A stretch of 64,000 nucleotides of DNA from JAJECS01 sp965219705 (GTDB lineage Bacteria; Chloroflexota; UBA11872), in NCBI GenBank assembly GCA_965219705.1, contig OZ244789.1, forward strand, positions 2,170,001 through 2,234,000, given 5' to 3'. Below the pieces are notes generated by a model. The model searched no databases and was not told the DNA's origin. It saw nothing but the letters and a program-made list of their open reading frames with translations. This document shows, piece by piece, positions 10,201 through 18,402 of the stretch. Positions within the stretch are counted from its first letter, which is position 1. Every line of letters starts with the position of its first letter. The position numbers and the translations under genes are program-made.

Positions 10201-10549
10201 CGGAGTCGAGTGCGCGCTCGGCGTCATCGCCGGAGAAGCGCTCCTGGTGCGCCCACTTGTTGCGCCAGTCCAGCAACTCCCCGACCAGCGAACGCTCGGT
10301 GTGGCCCAAGGTCTGCCGGAAGACGTCGCGCCACGAATAGACCATCACACTGAGCAGCGCGGCGCTGTCCCACTCGGTCAGGTTTCCGTGTGTCGACAGC
10401 CGGCTGCCGTGGCCGAAGTACGCACGGGCGCCCTCCAGGGAGTCTCGCGGCCCAAACTCGTTGTTGAACTCGCGTTGCACGAAGGGGCCGAGACCGGCCT
10501 TTAGCAGTCCCAGTGCCTTGCCGACGCGCTCATGGTTCGTGATGGCCAC
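7202..10549 (-). CDS. Swt1-type HEPN + DUF499 AAA ATPase (Hma-type defence ATPase)
   Basis: A 1,115-residue protein. Residues 1-140 form a Swt1-like HEPN domain with an intact Rx4H RNase motif (RNKWAH, 96-101). A P-loop ATPase of the DUF499 type follows, with Walker A NFGGGKTHS (248-256) and Walker B LILIDEW (359-365). The C-terminus is proline-rich and then hydrophilic. The GTG at 10549 has GGAGG eight bases upstream and family similarity begins there, so the longer open frame is not used. It is the last gene of a five-gene operon with helicase, DUF1156 methylase, MNT and HEPN genes. DUF499 ATPases co-occur with DUF1156 methylases in defence islands and make up the ATPase part of the predicted Hma systems. 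The HEPN domain could be an RNA-cutting effector released on infection (inference). Confidence 0.85.
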   Translation of the reverse strand: MAITNHERVGKALGLLKAGLGPFVQREFNNEFGPRDSLEGARAYFGHGSRLSTHGNLTEWDSAALLSVMVYSWRDVFRQTLGHTERSLVGELLDWRNKWAHQERFSGDDAERALDSAARLLTAISAPQANAVAQMRRELRRLVIDEQTRTEQRKAGGSLIAPAAAEALRPWREVVTPHADVASGHFQQAEFAADLWQVHLGEGGDEYRDPIEFFRRTFLTESLQRLLVGGVQRLTGRGGDPVVQLQTNFGGGKTHSMLALYHLFSGARPDELSGIDAIMAEAGASDLPVVRRVVLVGNKISPGNPVTKPDGTQVHTLWGELAYQLGGAAAYARLAADDQKATNPGDTLRELFNDYGPFLILIDEWVAYARQLHDAPDLPGGTFETQFTFAQALTEAARAAERCLLLISLPASDTTGSPHAQADDVEVGGIRGREALDRLRNVVGRVESSWRPASAEEGFEIVRRRLFEPLAADNFKHRDVTARAFAELYQSQRGEFPPECGTVDYERRIQAAYPIHPEIFDRLYTDWSTLVKFQRTRGVLRLMASVIHSLWEKGDRNPLILPSMVPIDDARVQFELTRYLSENWVPIIEGDVDGPNSLPLRIDGEITNLGKLRATCRVARTIYLGSAPTTGATHRGIEDRRVKLGCVMPGESPQVFGDAIRRLAAGATFLYQDGPRYWYSTQPTVTKLAEDRALQLGRNPDAVHAELARRLEVDLGFRPRDAGRRGDFARIHVMPRDGSEVPDELDTRLVVLDTDHAYTRGQGPNQAEAAAQAILESRGSAPRLYRNTLVFLAADKVRFQDLDEAIRRYLAWMSILGEKEELNLDPHQVRQAETQHDSADGAVAARLPETYQWVLVPTQTDPRTPMQWQASRLSGSDALTVRAARKLSADDLLVTKLGPTIVRRALDEIPLWRGNHVPVRTLVQDFAQQLYLPRLTGPAVLAEALRSGVGSLTWQLDTFAYAESFDEGTGRYPGLRRGQLVDFGAGDPGLIVKPDVAQRQLQAEVAPPKPVVGPDAPPRPGPGPVPDPPPLPPEPAPHRRYHGTACLDPTRVGRDASQIAEEVVAHLVGLAGAEVTVTIEIDADLPDGASEQVVRTVTENGRTLKFAPGSGFEHD

Positions 10550-10569
10550 TGCTGTCGCCTCCGGCGTCT

Positions 10570-10980
10570 CTATTCCACAGCTACGCCGCGGCGCTCGAAC
10601 TCCACGGCGATGGAATCGTAGACGGCCCGCGCGTCGGCCTCGGCGCGTGCGGCGTCCTCGGAGGTGGGCTCCGGCCAATCTCCCGGGTACCTGGACTCCG
10701 AGCCCGACGCAGTGAGCCTCGCGAGCGCATCCGGCCCGGCTCCTTCGGGCCAACCGTCAGGGAAGAGATTGCGCAAGCGCTGCAGGTCGTGGATGTAGGG
10801 GAATTCGATGCTCTCCAGCACGAGAACGGCTTTCAGCGCCTTCTCGGCTGCCTGCTGGGAGAACCAGCACACGTAGCGCGGCCTTGCAGCGTCCCGCGCC
10901 ATCTGCCCGGCGATTTCGAGGTCGTCCAGCGCATAGCGCAGCCAGCGGCGCGCCTCTGCTTGGGCTTCAGGCTCGCTCAT
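10570..10980 (-). CDS. HEPN domain protein (partner of the MNT nucleotidyltransferase)
   Basis: A 136-residue helical protein. The core WFSQQAAEKALKAVLV (about residues 40-55) and the following HDLQRL are the signature of the stand-alone HEPN domains encoded beside minimal nucleotidyltransferases. I do not see the Rx4-6H RNase motif of HepT-like toxins, so catalytic activity is doubtful. The ATG at 10980 overlaps the end of the MNT gene by 14 bases, and the DUF499 gene starts 20 bases after its stop, so it is translationally coupled on both sides. HEPN/MNT pairs act as toxin-antitoxin modules in which MNT adds nucleotides to the HEPN toxin; here the pair is embedded in a defence operon. Confidence 0.8.
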   Translation of the reverse strand: MSEPEAQAEARRWLRYALDDLEIAGQMARDAARPRYVCWFSQQAAEKALKAVLVLESIEFPYIHDLQRLRNLFPDGWPEGAGPDALARLTASGSESRYPGDWPEPTSEDAARAEADARAVYDSIAVEFERRGVAVE

Positions 10981-11284
10981 AGAGCACCGTTCCCTCGCGC
11001 AGCGCTGGCCGCAGCACCGTCCCGATGACATGGCCCCGCTGGGCGATGTGGGCAGGCGTCGTCACGACGATGTCCTTCGCGGCCGGAAGATCCCCGAGCG
11101 CGACATGCATCTCGATCGCGGTCTGCCGTCTGTCTGTGCCGTCCGGCATGACGACAAGCAGGTCCACGTCGCTCCAATCGCTCGCGGTTCCCCGTGCCCG
11201 CGAGCCGAAGAGCACGACGCGAGTCGGGTGGAACTGTCCGACAATGCGGTCCACCATGGTCGAAATCACGGCTTCGGAATTCAT
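10967..11284 (-). CDS. MNT-type minimal nucleotidyltransferase
   Basis: A 105-residue nucleotidyltransferase of the polymerase-beta fold (MNT/MntA type). The motif GSRARGTASDWSDVDLLVV (about residues 28-46) has the GSxARG loop and the metal-binding DxD of DVDLL. The ATG at 11284 overlaps the methylase stop (ATGA), and the gene overlaps the HEPN gene that follows. In known HEPN/MNT modules this protein is the antitoxin that modifies its partner with AMP residues. Its position inside the helicase-methylase-ATPase operon suggests an accessory 'embedded' module rather than a free toxin-antitoxin. Confidence 0.85.
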   Translation of the reverse strand: MNSEAVISTMVDRIVGQFHPTRVVLFGSRARGTASDWSDVDLLVVMPDGTDRRQTAIEMHVALGDLPAAKDIVVTTPAHIAQRGHVIGTVLRPALREGTVLYERA

Positions 11285-14187
11285 AGTCTGTTCCCGGTCT
11301 CGCCGAGCAATGATGCCTGTCGCGGCTTGGGTTGCGCCTCCGCCAGCCTTGCGATTTCGGGCCAAGATTGCACCAGGCTGTTGTACTGAAGCGCGTCCGC
11401 AGCGCGCCGCTTGCGCTCGCTGATCGTGTAGAGCCGGTAGGCAAGGTCGCGGGCAGTCTCGGCTTTGCTTCCTAGCGCGGCGGCGAGATCGGCCGCTTCC
11501 AACTCGCTCACTGCCAGAGCGCGGATCAAGTGGTGCGTCATCTCCCAAACGGTGAGCCTTCGATCAGAGGCCGGGTCCCACTCGGGATCGAATTCGACCG
11601 GCTTTAAGAGCCGGACGGTGCCGCGCGTCGACTCGACGAAGCCGGCTCGCACCAAGCCATCGACGCTGGTGTTCTTGGCCTTGCACAGCGTCTCGGCGAC
11701 ACCATACTCGCCCTCGGTGAAGCCGTGCTGGTCGAACCAGTCGAGTGCCCAGCGACTGTCGGCGTCGGAGTCGCCCTCCTGCTCCGCGAGCACCTCGTCG
11801 AGGGTGGCGTTGATCAGTGCCAGCGCATCCGCAACGGACATCGTACTGCCATCTGCGTTAAGCACTTTCTGGAAGCGGGTGAAGATTGCCATTCCCGGGC
11901 CGATGGAGGCCTGAGCGAGATCCACGGGCGCAATGTTGCTGCGCTGCAGGGCGGCCAGTGCTTGGGGGAACTCGGTATTGAGGGATTCCTGAAATTCGCG
12001 GCGGGTTGCGGTCGGGGCTTTGTTGGAACGGGGTCGACAGACTAGAACTATGCTAGAGGCGAGTGCATTGCTCTCCATCCCTCGTAGACGATTGCCCTGC
12101 TCGGTACGCATTGGCCATGTGCCGCTGACGGCGAAGCCGGCGTCCAGCACCGCTTCCAAGAAGGTCTCCCAGCCAGTGCTGACGACTCCACCTCTGTTAC
12201 GGCGCTCGGACTGCTTGAACGCGTAGTAGATGGTGACAGGGAAGCCAGGATGGGTCTGACCAGCAAGGCTGTGCATGGCGCGGGTCATACCGTTCAGAAA
12301 GAACGACTCTGCCTTCTCCTTCGTGCCGTGCCGAAAGGGAGTCGCCACCAGCTCGTCAGACTTGGGAACGGTAAGCGTGGCGAGGAAATCTGGAAACATT
12401 GATCTGAGCGATCGTCGCAGCCACACATAAAAGAAATCCGATAGATCTGCGTACGCGATGTTGTCGTAATATGGCGGATCAGTCGATACGATCTTCTCGG
12501 CAGACAGGTTATTTGCCATAGCATTCTGCAAATATGATCGACCGTTACTACCGTGAGATAAGGTGCAAATGCACTTGCTAATATAGTCTATCGATCGAAC
12601 AATACCCCCTACTACATCGTTGAGAATCCCTGCCTCAGGGTGATCCCATGTCATAGAAATAGTTTGCCTTGAGTATAAACTCATTGCCTTTTCGTTGCTG
12701 GATACCCAGCGGGTGCAAGAGTTCGAAAAATCTGCACACCGATCAACACCGAATGCGAGATACAGTCCGATGGCATCCGCGTAAGCCGTCGCGCCATTCC
12801 CGCCGTCTTGGAGCGGCACATCGTCGTCCGACCAGTAGGCAGAACGAGCGCCCAGAATCACACGTTCTCGGGCTTCCGTGACTAGGTTGCACAAGGTAGT
12901 GAGCGCGATCAATTGGCGGTTGGTGAAGAGATCTCGCCACTTAGTCATTCCGTATTGCTGTACTCGGAAGCCAAGCGCTCGTTCAGGTAGCGCAGTGTCG
13001 GGTGTGCCCGTGGGAACGACACTCGATGCAGCCATAGCTTGTTCGCACGTCGGTTTGAAATACAACCGGCACCGATCTCCCTCAGCAACTACTGCTAACA
13101 ACCGAGAACTCATTCGACCAGCCTGGGCCTCTGAACGCACATACTCGAACGTGATCGGCGAGCCAGACATCAGACAGATGAAGCTACTTCCGCTTCCGGA
13201 GGACTTTGTGCCACGCTTCGCAGACTCTGGTGGCGTGCCGACTTTGACATTGAACCTGTATGCGTGGTCCTCGACTAGCGGCTCGACGTAAGCCTCGCTG
13301 CCTTTCTTCTTCGAGAGGACGAAGTTGGACACCAGCGGTACGTCCAGGTCGGCAAAGGCGGGATTCGGGCTCCTCACGGTCCGGGCCCAGAGCCAAGCGA
13401 CGACGGTCAGGTCGCGACCAATGTAGGGCGCCAAGTCGGGACGATCTCTCGCCATCTCCTTGGAAACGCGCACCTTGGGGTAGAGATGGCCGATGCGCTT
13501 CTCGGCCTCGTCCCGCATCCACCGACCGTAGTAACGAACGTCCTCCGCAAGCCCCTGCGCGCCGCGCCAGGTCTGGCGCATCAGCCGCTGCTCGCCCTGG
13601 GCCTGCGGGTTCACCGGCGGTCGGCCCGCGAATTTCGGCGGGATCTCGATCATGGCCTTATTGATCAGCACCGCGACCGGGTTCAAATCGGAGGCATGCG
13701 CCTCCAGTCCCAGCCGCTGCGCCTCCAATGGGAGCGCACCGCCGCCAGCGAAGGGATCGTGGAACGCCGGCAGTACGTGTCGGTCGAACAGTTCTTTGGC
13801 GCGTGGATGGTCGGCGTTCTCGGCGCAGGCGCGGCGCCAGGACTGCCAAATCTCGGCACGCGCACGCTCGAGCACAGCATCGTTCGTGGTGTTTTCCCAC
13901 TTCACCAAGTCTTCGATGATGCGGAAGAGGCGCTGCCGCTCCCGCTCCTGTTCCTTCTCGGTCGGGAAGAGATCCGGGTTGGCGGATGGGTCGTCCACTA
14001 TCTGCGCGAAGATCACTGCCCGTGCCGCCGAAAGCGGCCGCCGCGCCCACCATTGGTGCAGGCCTCGTGGATGAGCGCCTATACCCGGCTTCTTCTCGTA
14101 GACGGATGCCTCGTTGATGGCGTCAAGCGGCAGGGCGACCTCAATCAGCTTCTTCTTGGCGATCCCGCCCGGCGCCACGGCCGTCAC
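11281..14187 (-). CDS. DUF1156 DNA methylase (Hma-type)
   Basis: A 968-residue DNA methyltransferase. The N-terminal DUF1156 region (about residues 11-60) has IGAHPRGLHQWWARRP. The SAM-binding motif I is DPFAGGG (144-150) and the catalytic motif IV is DPPYYDN (about 567-573), typical of amino-methylases making N6-adenine or N4-cytosine. The start is the GTG at 14187, which overlaps the helicase stop as GTGA. The middle of the gene (about 12,350-13,150) is AT-richer than both ends, so this target-recognition part may have been exchanged. It presumably marks self DNA, while the co-encoded helicase and ATPase act on unmodified DNA; no separate restriction endonuclease is recognisable in the operon. 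Confidence 0.88.
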   Translation of the reverse strand: MTAVAPGGIAKKKLIEVALPLDAINEASVYEKKPGIGAHPRGLHQWWARRPLSAARAVIFAQIVDDPSANPDLFPTEKEQERERQRLFRIIEDLVKWENTTNDAVLERARAEIWQSWRRACAENADHPRAKELFDRHVLPAFHDPFAGGGALPLEAQRLGLEAHASDLNPVAVLINKAMIEIPPKFAGRPPVNPQAQGEQRLMRQTWRGAQGLAEDVRYYGRWMRDEAEKRIGHLYPKVRVSKEMARDRPDLAPYIGRDLTVVAWLWARTVRSPNPAFADLDVPLVSNFVLSKKKGSEAYVEPLVEDHAYRFNVKVGTPPESAKRGTKSSGSGSSFICLMSGSPITFEYVRSEAQAGRMSSRLLAVVAEGDRCRLYFKPTCEQAMAASSVVPTGTPDTALPERALGFRVQQYGMTKWRDLFTNRQLIALTTLCNLVTEARERVILGARSAYWSDDDVPLQDGGNGATAYADAIGLYLAFGVDRCADFSNSCTRWVSSNEKAMSLYSRQTISMTWDHPEAGILNDVVGGIVRSIDYISKCICTLSHGSNGRSYLQNAMANNLSAEKIVSTDPPYYDNIAYADLSDFFYVWLRRSLRSMFPDFLATLTVPKSDELVATPFRHGTKEKAESFFLNGMTRAMHSLAGQTHPGFPVTIYYAFKQSERRNRGGVVSTGWETFLEAVLDAGFAVSGTWPMRTEQGNRLRGMESNALASSIVLVCRPRSNKAPTATRREFQESLNTEFPQALAALQRSNIAPVDLAQASIGPGMAIFTRFQKVLNADGSTMSVADALALINATLDEVLAEQEGDSDADSRWALDWFDQHGFTEGEYGVAETLCKAKNTSVDGLVRAGFVESTRGTVRLLKPVEFDPEWDPASDRRLTVWEMTHHLIRALAVSELEAADLAAALGSKAETARDLAYRLYTISERKRRAADALQYNSLVQSWPEIARLAEAQPKPRQASLLGETGNRL

Positions 14188-17100
14188 GATGGTGCCTCGG
14201 CGCGGGCCAGGAGCTCGGCGAAGTCGTAGTTCACGCTGGTGGCGCCGAAGTCCGGTTGGCGCCGGAAGGGGCGGCGCAAGTAGCGCACGCGGTGATCGCC
14301 GTCCTCAAGGAACTCAACCAGCGCCAGGATGAAACTGTCCGGCAGGTTGAGCGAGTAGAGGATCTCGTTCTTGGTGACAGTCACCGTAGCAGCGTCCGCA
14401 CGGCGGCCCTTGACCTCGATGAAGCGCAGTCCCCGTCCGCTGCGCGGGTCGCGGCTCTCGATGTCGTAGCCCAACTGCTCGAACTCGCGGTCGACCGGAT
14501 CGAAGCCGAGCCCGCGCTCGATCTCGATCACGATACGGCGTGCCTCAGCGGCGACAGCCTGCCGATCCGGCGGCAAGACGGGCGGCGTCCGGCCGGTCAT
14601 GGCCGCGATCAGGCCGGCCGGTACGACCATCATCCCGCCGAGCACCACGGGCGGCCGCGTCGAGATCTGCGCCTCGCGGTCGAGCTCGTCGAGGCGCCGC
14701 GTAAGCCGTTCGTCCAGATCATTTGCGCGACGCCGTGCCTCCTGGGCGTTGAGGCGGGCGTTCGGCTTGCCAGCAGCCTCTTGATCCGTCAGCACCGACG
14801 CCTGGTGGTCCCAGTAGTTGATCTCCTTGGCCAGCCGATCGTGCACCGCGACGCGCGTCTTGGCGATCCAAGCGAGGCGGCGACCACGAACCTCAGCATC
14901 GTGTTTCGGTACGACCTCAGCGATCAGGTGATTCATCGCGCGTTGCTCGATCTCCCGCGTGATCCACGCGCACTCGGGCCGCGCCAAGAAGCTGTCCACG
15001 CCAGGCTCGTCGTCGTGCAGCGGGCGATAGTCGAGGTACGGCGCGTACTGCATGTGGCGCGCGTTGCCTTCAGCATCCAGCTCGACGTAGAGCATCCGCT
15101 TGGAGATCGTGCGTTGCTCACCGGAAGGCAGCTGACTGGCGTCATGGATGGCATGCTCGGCGTAGAAGAGCATCCGCGGCTCGGTGCCCGGGTCGCGGTC
15201 GTCGACGAGGATGGCGCCGCGCCGGAGCAGGTCGCGGTGGCGCTCAAGGGTCAGGTCAAGGGTCGCGTCGAGCAGCGGGTGGCCGGGGCAAATGAAGGCC
15301 GCGAGCGGTTGCCCGTGCGGCGTAATGAGGTCCTTCTCGAAGACCACGCGCTCGTAGCGTTGGAGCACCGGTTGGCCCACGCCAATGATGCGGTCGCGGT
15401 GGCGGATCGGCGCGGGCACGTGCCGGATCTCGTAGCGCCGCGGCTCGCGCTGCCGCAGGGTTCCGCCAAGCAACTTGAAGGCCTCTCGGAAAAACTCTTC
15501 GATGTAGTGAGGCTGGAGCCGTCGGGCCTGCGCACGCTCCATATCCTCGCGCACCGTCGCCACGCGGCTGGTGTCCATGAGCTCCGTAGCCAAGGCGCGC
15601 TCGTCCATCAGCTCTTCGAGGCTCGGGCGATCGACCGCCTCATCGATGGCCTGGGTCAGCCGGGCGCGGACCTCGGGCTGCTCGCCGTAGCGGATGGCCT
15701 GGATCAGCAGATCGCGTAACGGCTTCCCCTCGAACTGCAGCTTGCCGAGCACGTCGAATACCTGCCCGCCCAGCGCCCTGCGCGCTTCCTCGATCTTCTC
15801 CAGCAGCTTGCGATAGACATCGCCCTCGCGGGTCTCTTCGGCGACCAGGTTCCATAGGTGGCAGACCTCGGTTTGGCCGATGCGGTGGATGCGTCCGAAG
15901 CGTTGCTCCAGCCGGTTGGGGTTCCACGGCAGGTCGTAGTTGACCATGAGGTGGGCGCGTTGGAGGTTGATGCCCTCGCTGGCGGCGTCGGTGGCCAGCA
16001 AGACCTGGACCGTGATGTCGTGGAGGAAGCGCTCCTGGGCCTTGCGGCGCTCCTCGCGCCCCAAGCCACCGTGGATGACGGCCACCGCGTCGCTCCGACC
16101 GAGCAGCCGGTTGGCGATGTTGTCGTAGAGGTAGTTCAGGGTGTCGCGGTGCTCGGTGAAGATCACGATCTTCTGGTGAGGCGATGGTTTGGGTGGGTCG
16201 ATCTGGCCGGCGCCGTAAGGCACCTTGGGCTCTGCGGCCCTCGGCGCGACCCCGTCGACGGTCAATACGTCCTTCAGGACCGCGGCGAGTTCATGCCACT
16301 TGGTGTCGCCGGTGCGTCTGGCCTCGGTGGCGAGGGCCTGGAGGCGCTGGAGGATGCCGATCTCCGCCTCTAGCTCCGTGACCGTGCGCGCCGCGGTCGC
16401 CTGGTCGAGGATCTCCTCGCCGATGGCCTCGACCTCGTCCTCTGGAGCGTCGTCGAGGTCCTCGAGGTCGTCGGCATCGAGCAGCGGCATGCCGTGGTCG
16501 AGCGGCGCCGCACCGCGTTGCATCAGCTTGACCTCGCGCAGCCGATTTTCCAGGCGTTCGCGCCGACGCCGCAGCGACTGGTAGATGGCCTCGGGGGAAG
16601 AGGCGAGGCGGCGCTGCAGGATGGTCAGGGCGAAGCCGATCGTTCCGGCGCGCCGGTCATTCTGGAGCGCCTCGGCCCGATTGAACTCCTCCCGGACATA
16701 GTCGGTGACCGCGCGGTACAGGCGGGCTTCGGCGGCAGTCAGCTTGTAGGGGACGGTGTAGGCGATGCGCTCCGGGAACAGGGGACGCCCGTCGAACTTG
16801 AGGAGCTTCTCCTTCACCATTCGGCGCATAAGGTCGGACACGTCGACCTGGTGGACGCCGTCGCGGAAGCGTCCTTCGAAGCGATCGCCGTCGAGGAGGG
16901 CCAGAAAGAGCTGAAAGTCCGCTTCCTTGCCGTTATGTGGGGTGGCGGTCATCAGCAAGAAGTGGCGCGTGAGTCCCGATAGCAGCTGGCCGAGCCGGTG
17001 GCGCTTGGTGTAGCGAACCTCTCCGCCGAAGAAGGTGGCGGAGAGCTTGTGGGCCTCGTCACATACGACGAGGTCCCAGCGACTGTCCGGCGCGCGGAGC

Positions 17101-17753
17101 TTGGCTTGCACGTCCTCGTCGCGCGCCAGCTTGTCGAGGCGGGCAATCGCGAGGTCGTTTTCCAGGAACCAGTTGCCGGAACGCGCGGCCTCCAGCTTGT
17201 CGTTCGTGACGATCTCGAACGGGAGCTGGAACTTGCGCGACAACTCGTCCTGCCACTGCTCGACCAAGCTGCCGGGGCAGACGATGAGGCAGCGCTTCAG
17301 GTCGCCTCGCGCGATGAGCTCCTTGATGAGCAATCCGGCCATGATGGTCTTGCCGGCGCCGGGATCGTCAGCCAGCAGGAAGCGGAGCGGCTGCCGGGGC
17401 AACATGGCCTCGTAGACCGCGGTGATCTGGTGGGGTAGCGGTTCGACGAGGGAGGTGTGGACGGCGAGCACCGGGTCGAACAGGTGCGCGAGTCTGATGC
17501 GCTGCGCCTCGGAGACGAGTCGAAAGAGCGCGCCGTCACCGTCGAAGCTCCAAGGGCGACCGGCCTCGACTACTTCAAGGCGCGGCTCATCGTGTCGGAA
17601 GAGAAGCTCGTTGGCGATGCGCCCGGCGGCGTCCTTGTAGGTGAGCTCGACGGCGTCGGAGCCGTACCACTGGACGTTGACGACCGTTACCAGCCCGTCA
17701 GGCGCGATGCCGCGGATGCTGGCCGACGGCTGGAGGTCCTCAAGCGCGGCCAA
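14184..17753 (-). CDS. SNF2/DEAH-type helicase with DUF3883 (Hma-type helicase)
   Basis: A superfamily 2 helicase of about 1,189 residues. Walker A is DDPGAGKT (129-136), DEAH follows at 232-235, then MTATPHNGKE, and the C-terminal helicase domain has TDAASEGINLQ and RFGRIHRIGQ (about 590-628). The last 120 residues resemble DUF3883, a nuclease-like fold, with LRFIEVKGR. I place the start at the TTG at 17753, which has AGGAG eight bases upstream and where family similarity begins; an ATG at 17897 extends the frame but has no ribosome site. It is the first gene of the defence operon, followed directly by the methylase (4-base overlap). It probably translocates on invading DNA; the EVK of the C-terminal domain could allow cutting, but this is inference. 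Confidence 0.87.
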   Translation of the reverse strand: MAALEDLQPSASIRGIAPDGLVTVVNVQWYGSDAVELTYKDAAGRIANELLFRHDEPRLEVVEAGRPWSFDGDGALFRLVSEAQRIRLAHLFDPVLAVHTSLVEPLPHQITAVYEAMLPRQPLRFLLADDPGAGKTIMAGLLIKELIARGDLKRCLIVCPGSLVEQWQDELSRKFQLPFEIVTNDKLEAARSGNWFLENDLAIARLDKLARDEDVQAKLRAPDSRWDLVVCDEAHKLSATFFGGEVRYTKRHRLGQLLSGLTRHFLLMTATPHNGKEADFQLFLALLDGDRFEGRFRDGVHQVDVSDLMRRMVKEKLLKFDGRPLFPERIAYTVPYKLTAAEARLYRAVTDYVREEFNRAEALQNDRRAGTIGFALTILQRRLASSPEAIYQSLRRRRERLENRLREVKLMQRGAAPLDHGMPLLDADDLEDLDDAPEDEVEAIGEEILDQATAARTVTELEAEIGILQRLQALATEARRTGDTKWHELAAVLKDVLTVDGVAPRAAEPKVPYGAGQIDPPKPSPHQKIVIFTEHRDTLNYLYDNIANRLLGRSDAVAVIHGGLGREERRKAQERFLHDITVQVLLATDAASEGINLQRAHLMVNYDLPWNPNRLEQRFGRIHRIGQTEVCHLWNLVAEETREGDVYRKLLEKIEEARRALGGQVFDVLGKLQFEGKPLRDLLIQAIRYGEQPEVRARLTQAIDEAVDRPSLEELMDERALATELMDTSRVATVREDMERAQARRLQPHYIEEFFREAFKLLGGTLRQREPRRYEIRHVPAPIRHRDRIIGVGQPVLQRYERVVFEKDLITPHGQPLAAFICPGHPLLDATLDLTLERHRDLLRRGAILVDDRDPGTEPRMLFYAEHAIHDASQLPSGEQRTISKRMLYVELDAEGNARHMQYAPYLDYRPLHDDEPGVDSFLARPECAWITREIEQRAMNHLIAEVVPKHDAEVRGRRLAWIAKTRVAVHDRLAKEINYWDHQASVLTDQEAAGKPNARLNAQEARRRANDLDERLTRRLDELDREAQISTRPPVVLGGMMVVPAGLIAAMTGRTPPVLPPDRQAVAAEARRIVIEIERGLGFDPVDREFEQLGYDIESRDPRSGRGLRFIEVKGRRADAATVTVTKNEILYSLNLPDSFILALVEFLEDGDHRVRYLRRPFRRQPDFGATSVNYDFAELLARAEAPS

Positions 17754-18400
17754 GTTGACGCTCCTGCTGAGCCTGAAGGGATAGAAAAGGGTACTCGCTG
17801 GCGGACGGCTGATGCGCCGAGACCTGGAGACGACTCTCAACACATCGTCGACGGGGTGAATTCCAGGCGATGGCTCGTTGACGGCACCTGATCGCATAGA
17901 AGCTGGCGTGTGTTGATGCTCTGGACCCCGGCGTCGAACCTAGCCCTCGGCTGACGACCCAAGCACCCGGTCAAACCGCGCTGCAGCAGCCGATTCGTCG
18001 AGCGCGCTTACAGAATCCTGGATTTCGGCAGGCTGAGGATCCGGACATGATTGTCCTGCACTGAGCGAACAGGCCACTCGATGTCCCCGGCGGTTGTGGC
18101 GGCTGGCGACGCTGGGCCGGATTCACTAGAAAGCGTTTGCCCTGACGAGCGTCTGGCCGGCCCTAAGCAGCGAGTTTTGATCTCGCGGCCGGTGGCATCG
18201 GACGGAGGCTGGGTGTCCCTCGACCGTCGCCATCTATGTCGTCATGTCTATCGTCTCGCGGCCCTATACCGTCGTCTCGCTATACCGACATTCCTCAGCG
18301 CCTGGAACCTGGAGCGTAACGACACGTCCCCACATTTTTCGACAAAAGTGCCGGTGTCGTCTCGTGGACCTCTTATAGTGATTCCTCCTTTGTCATCACT
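17754..18400. other. Divergent intergenic region between the helicase operon and the replication-relaxation gene
   Basis: About 650 bases that must contain the promoters for the leftward defence operon and the rightward gene at 18401. Apart from the dyad at 18375-18402 I see no repeat or RNA gene, and no credible coding frame. Confidence 0.4.
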
Positions 18401-18402
18401 AT
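18375..18402. promoter_or_regulatory. Operator-like dyad over -10 and start codon
   Basis: ATAGTGAT (18375-18382) and ATCACTAT (18395-18402) form a perfect 8-bp inverted repeat with a 12-base spacer. It overlaps a TATAGT -10-like hexamer (18374-18379) and the ATG at 18401. It could bind a repressor or, as RNA, hide the start codon. Its partner is not known. Confidence 0.4.

Noticed and set aside
7202..17753. BREX or DISARM as the name of the defence operon
   Set aside because: No PglZ, BrxC-type or BrxL genes and no DrmB/DUF1998 or phospholipase D gene are present; domains fit helicase-DUF1156-DUF499 better.
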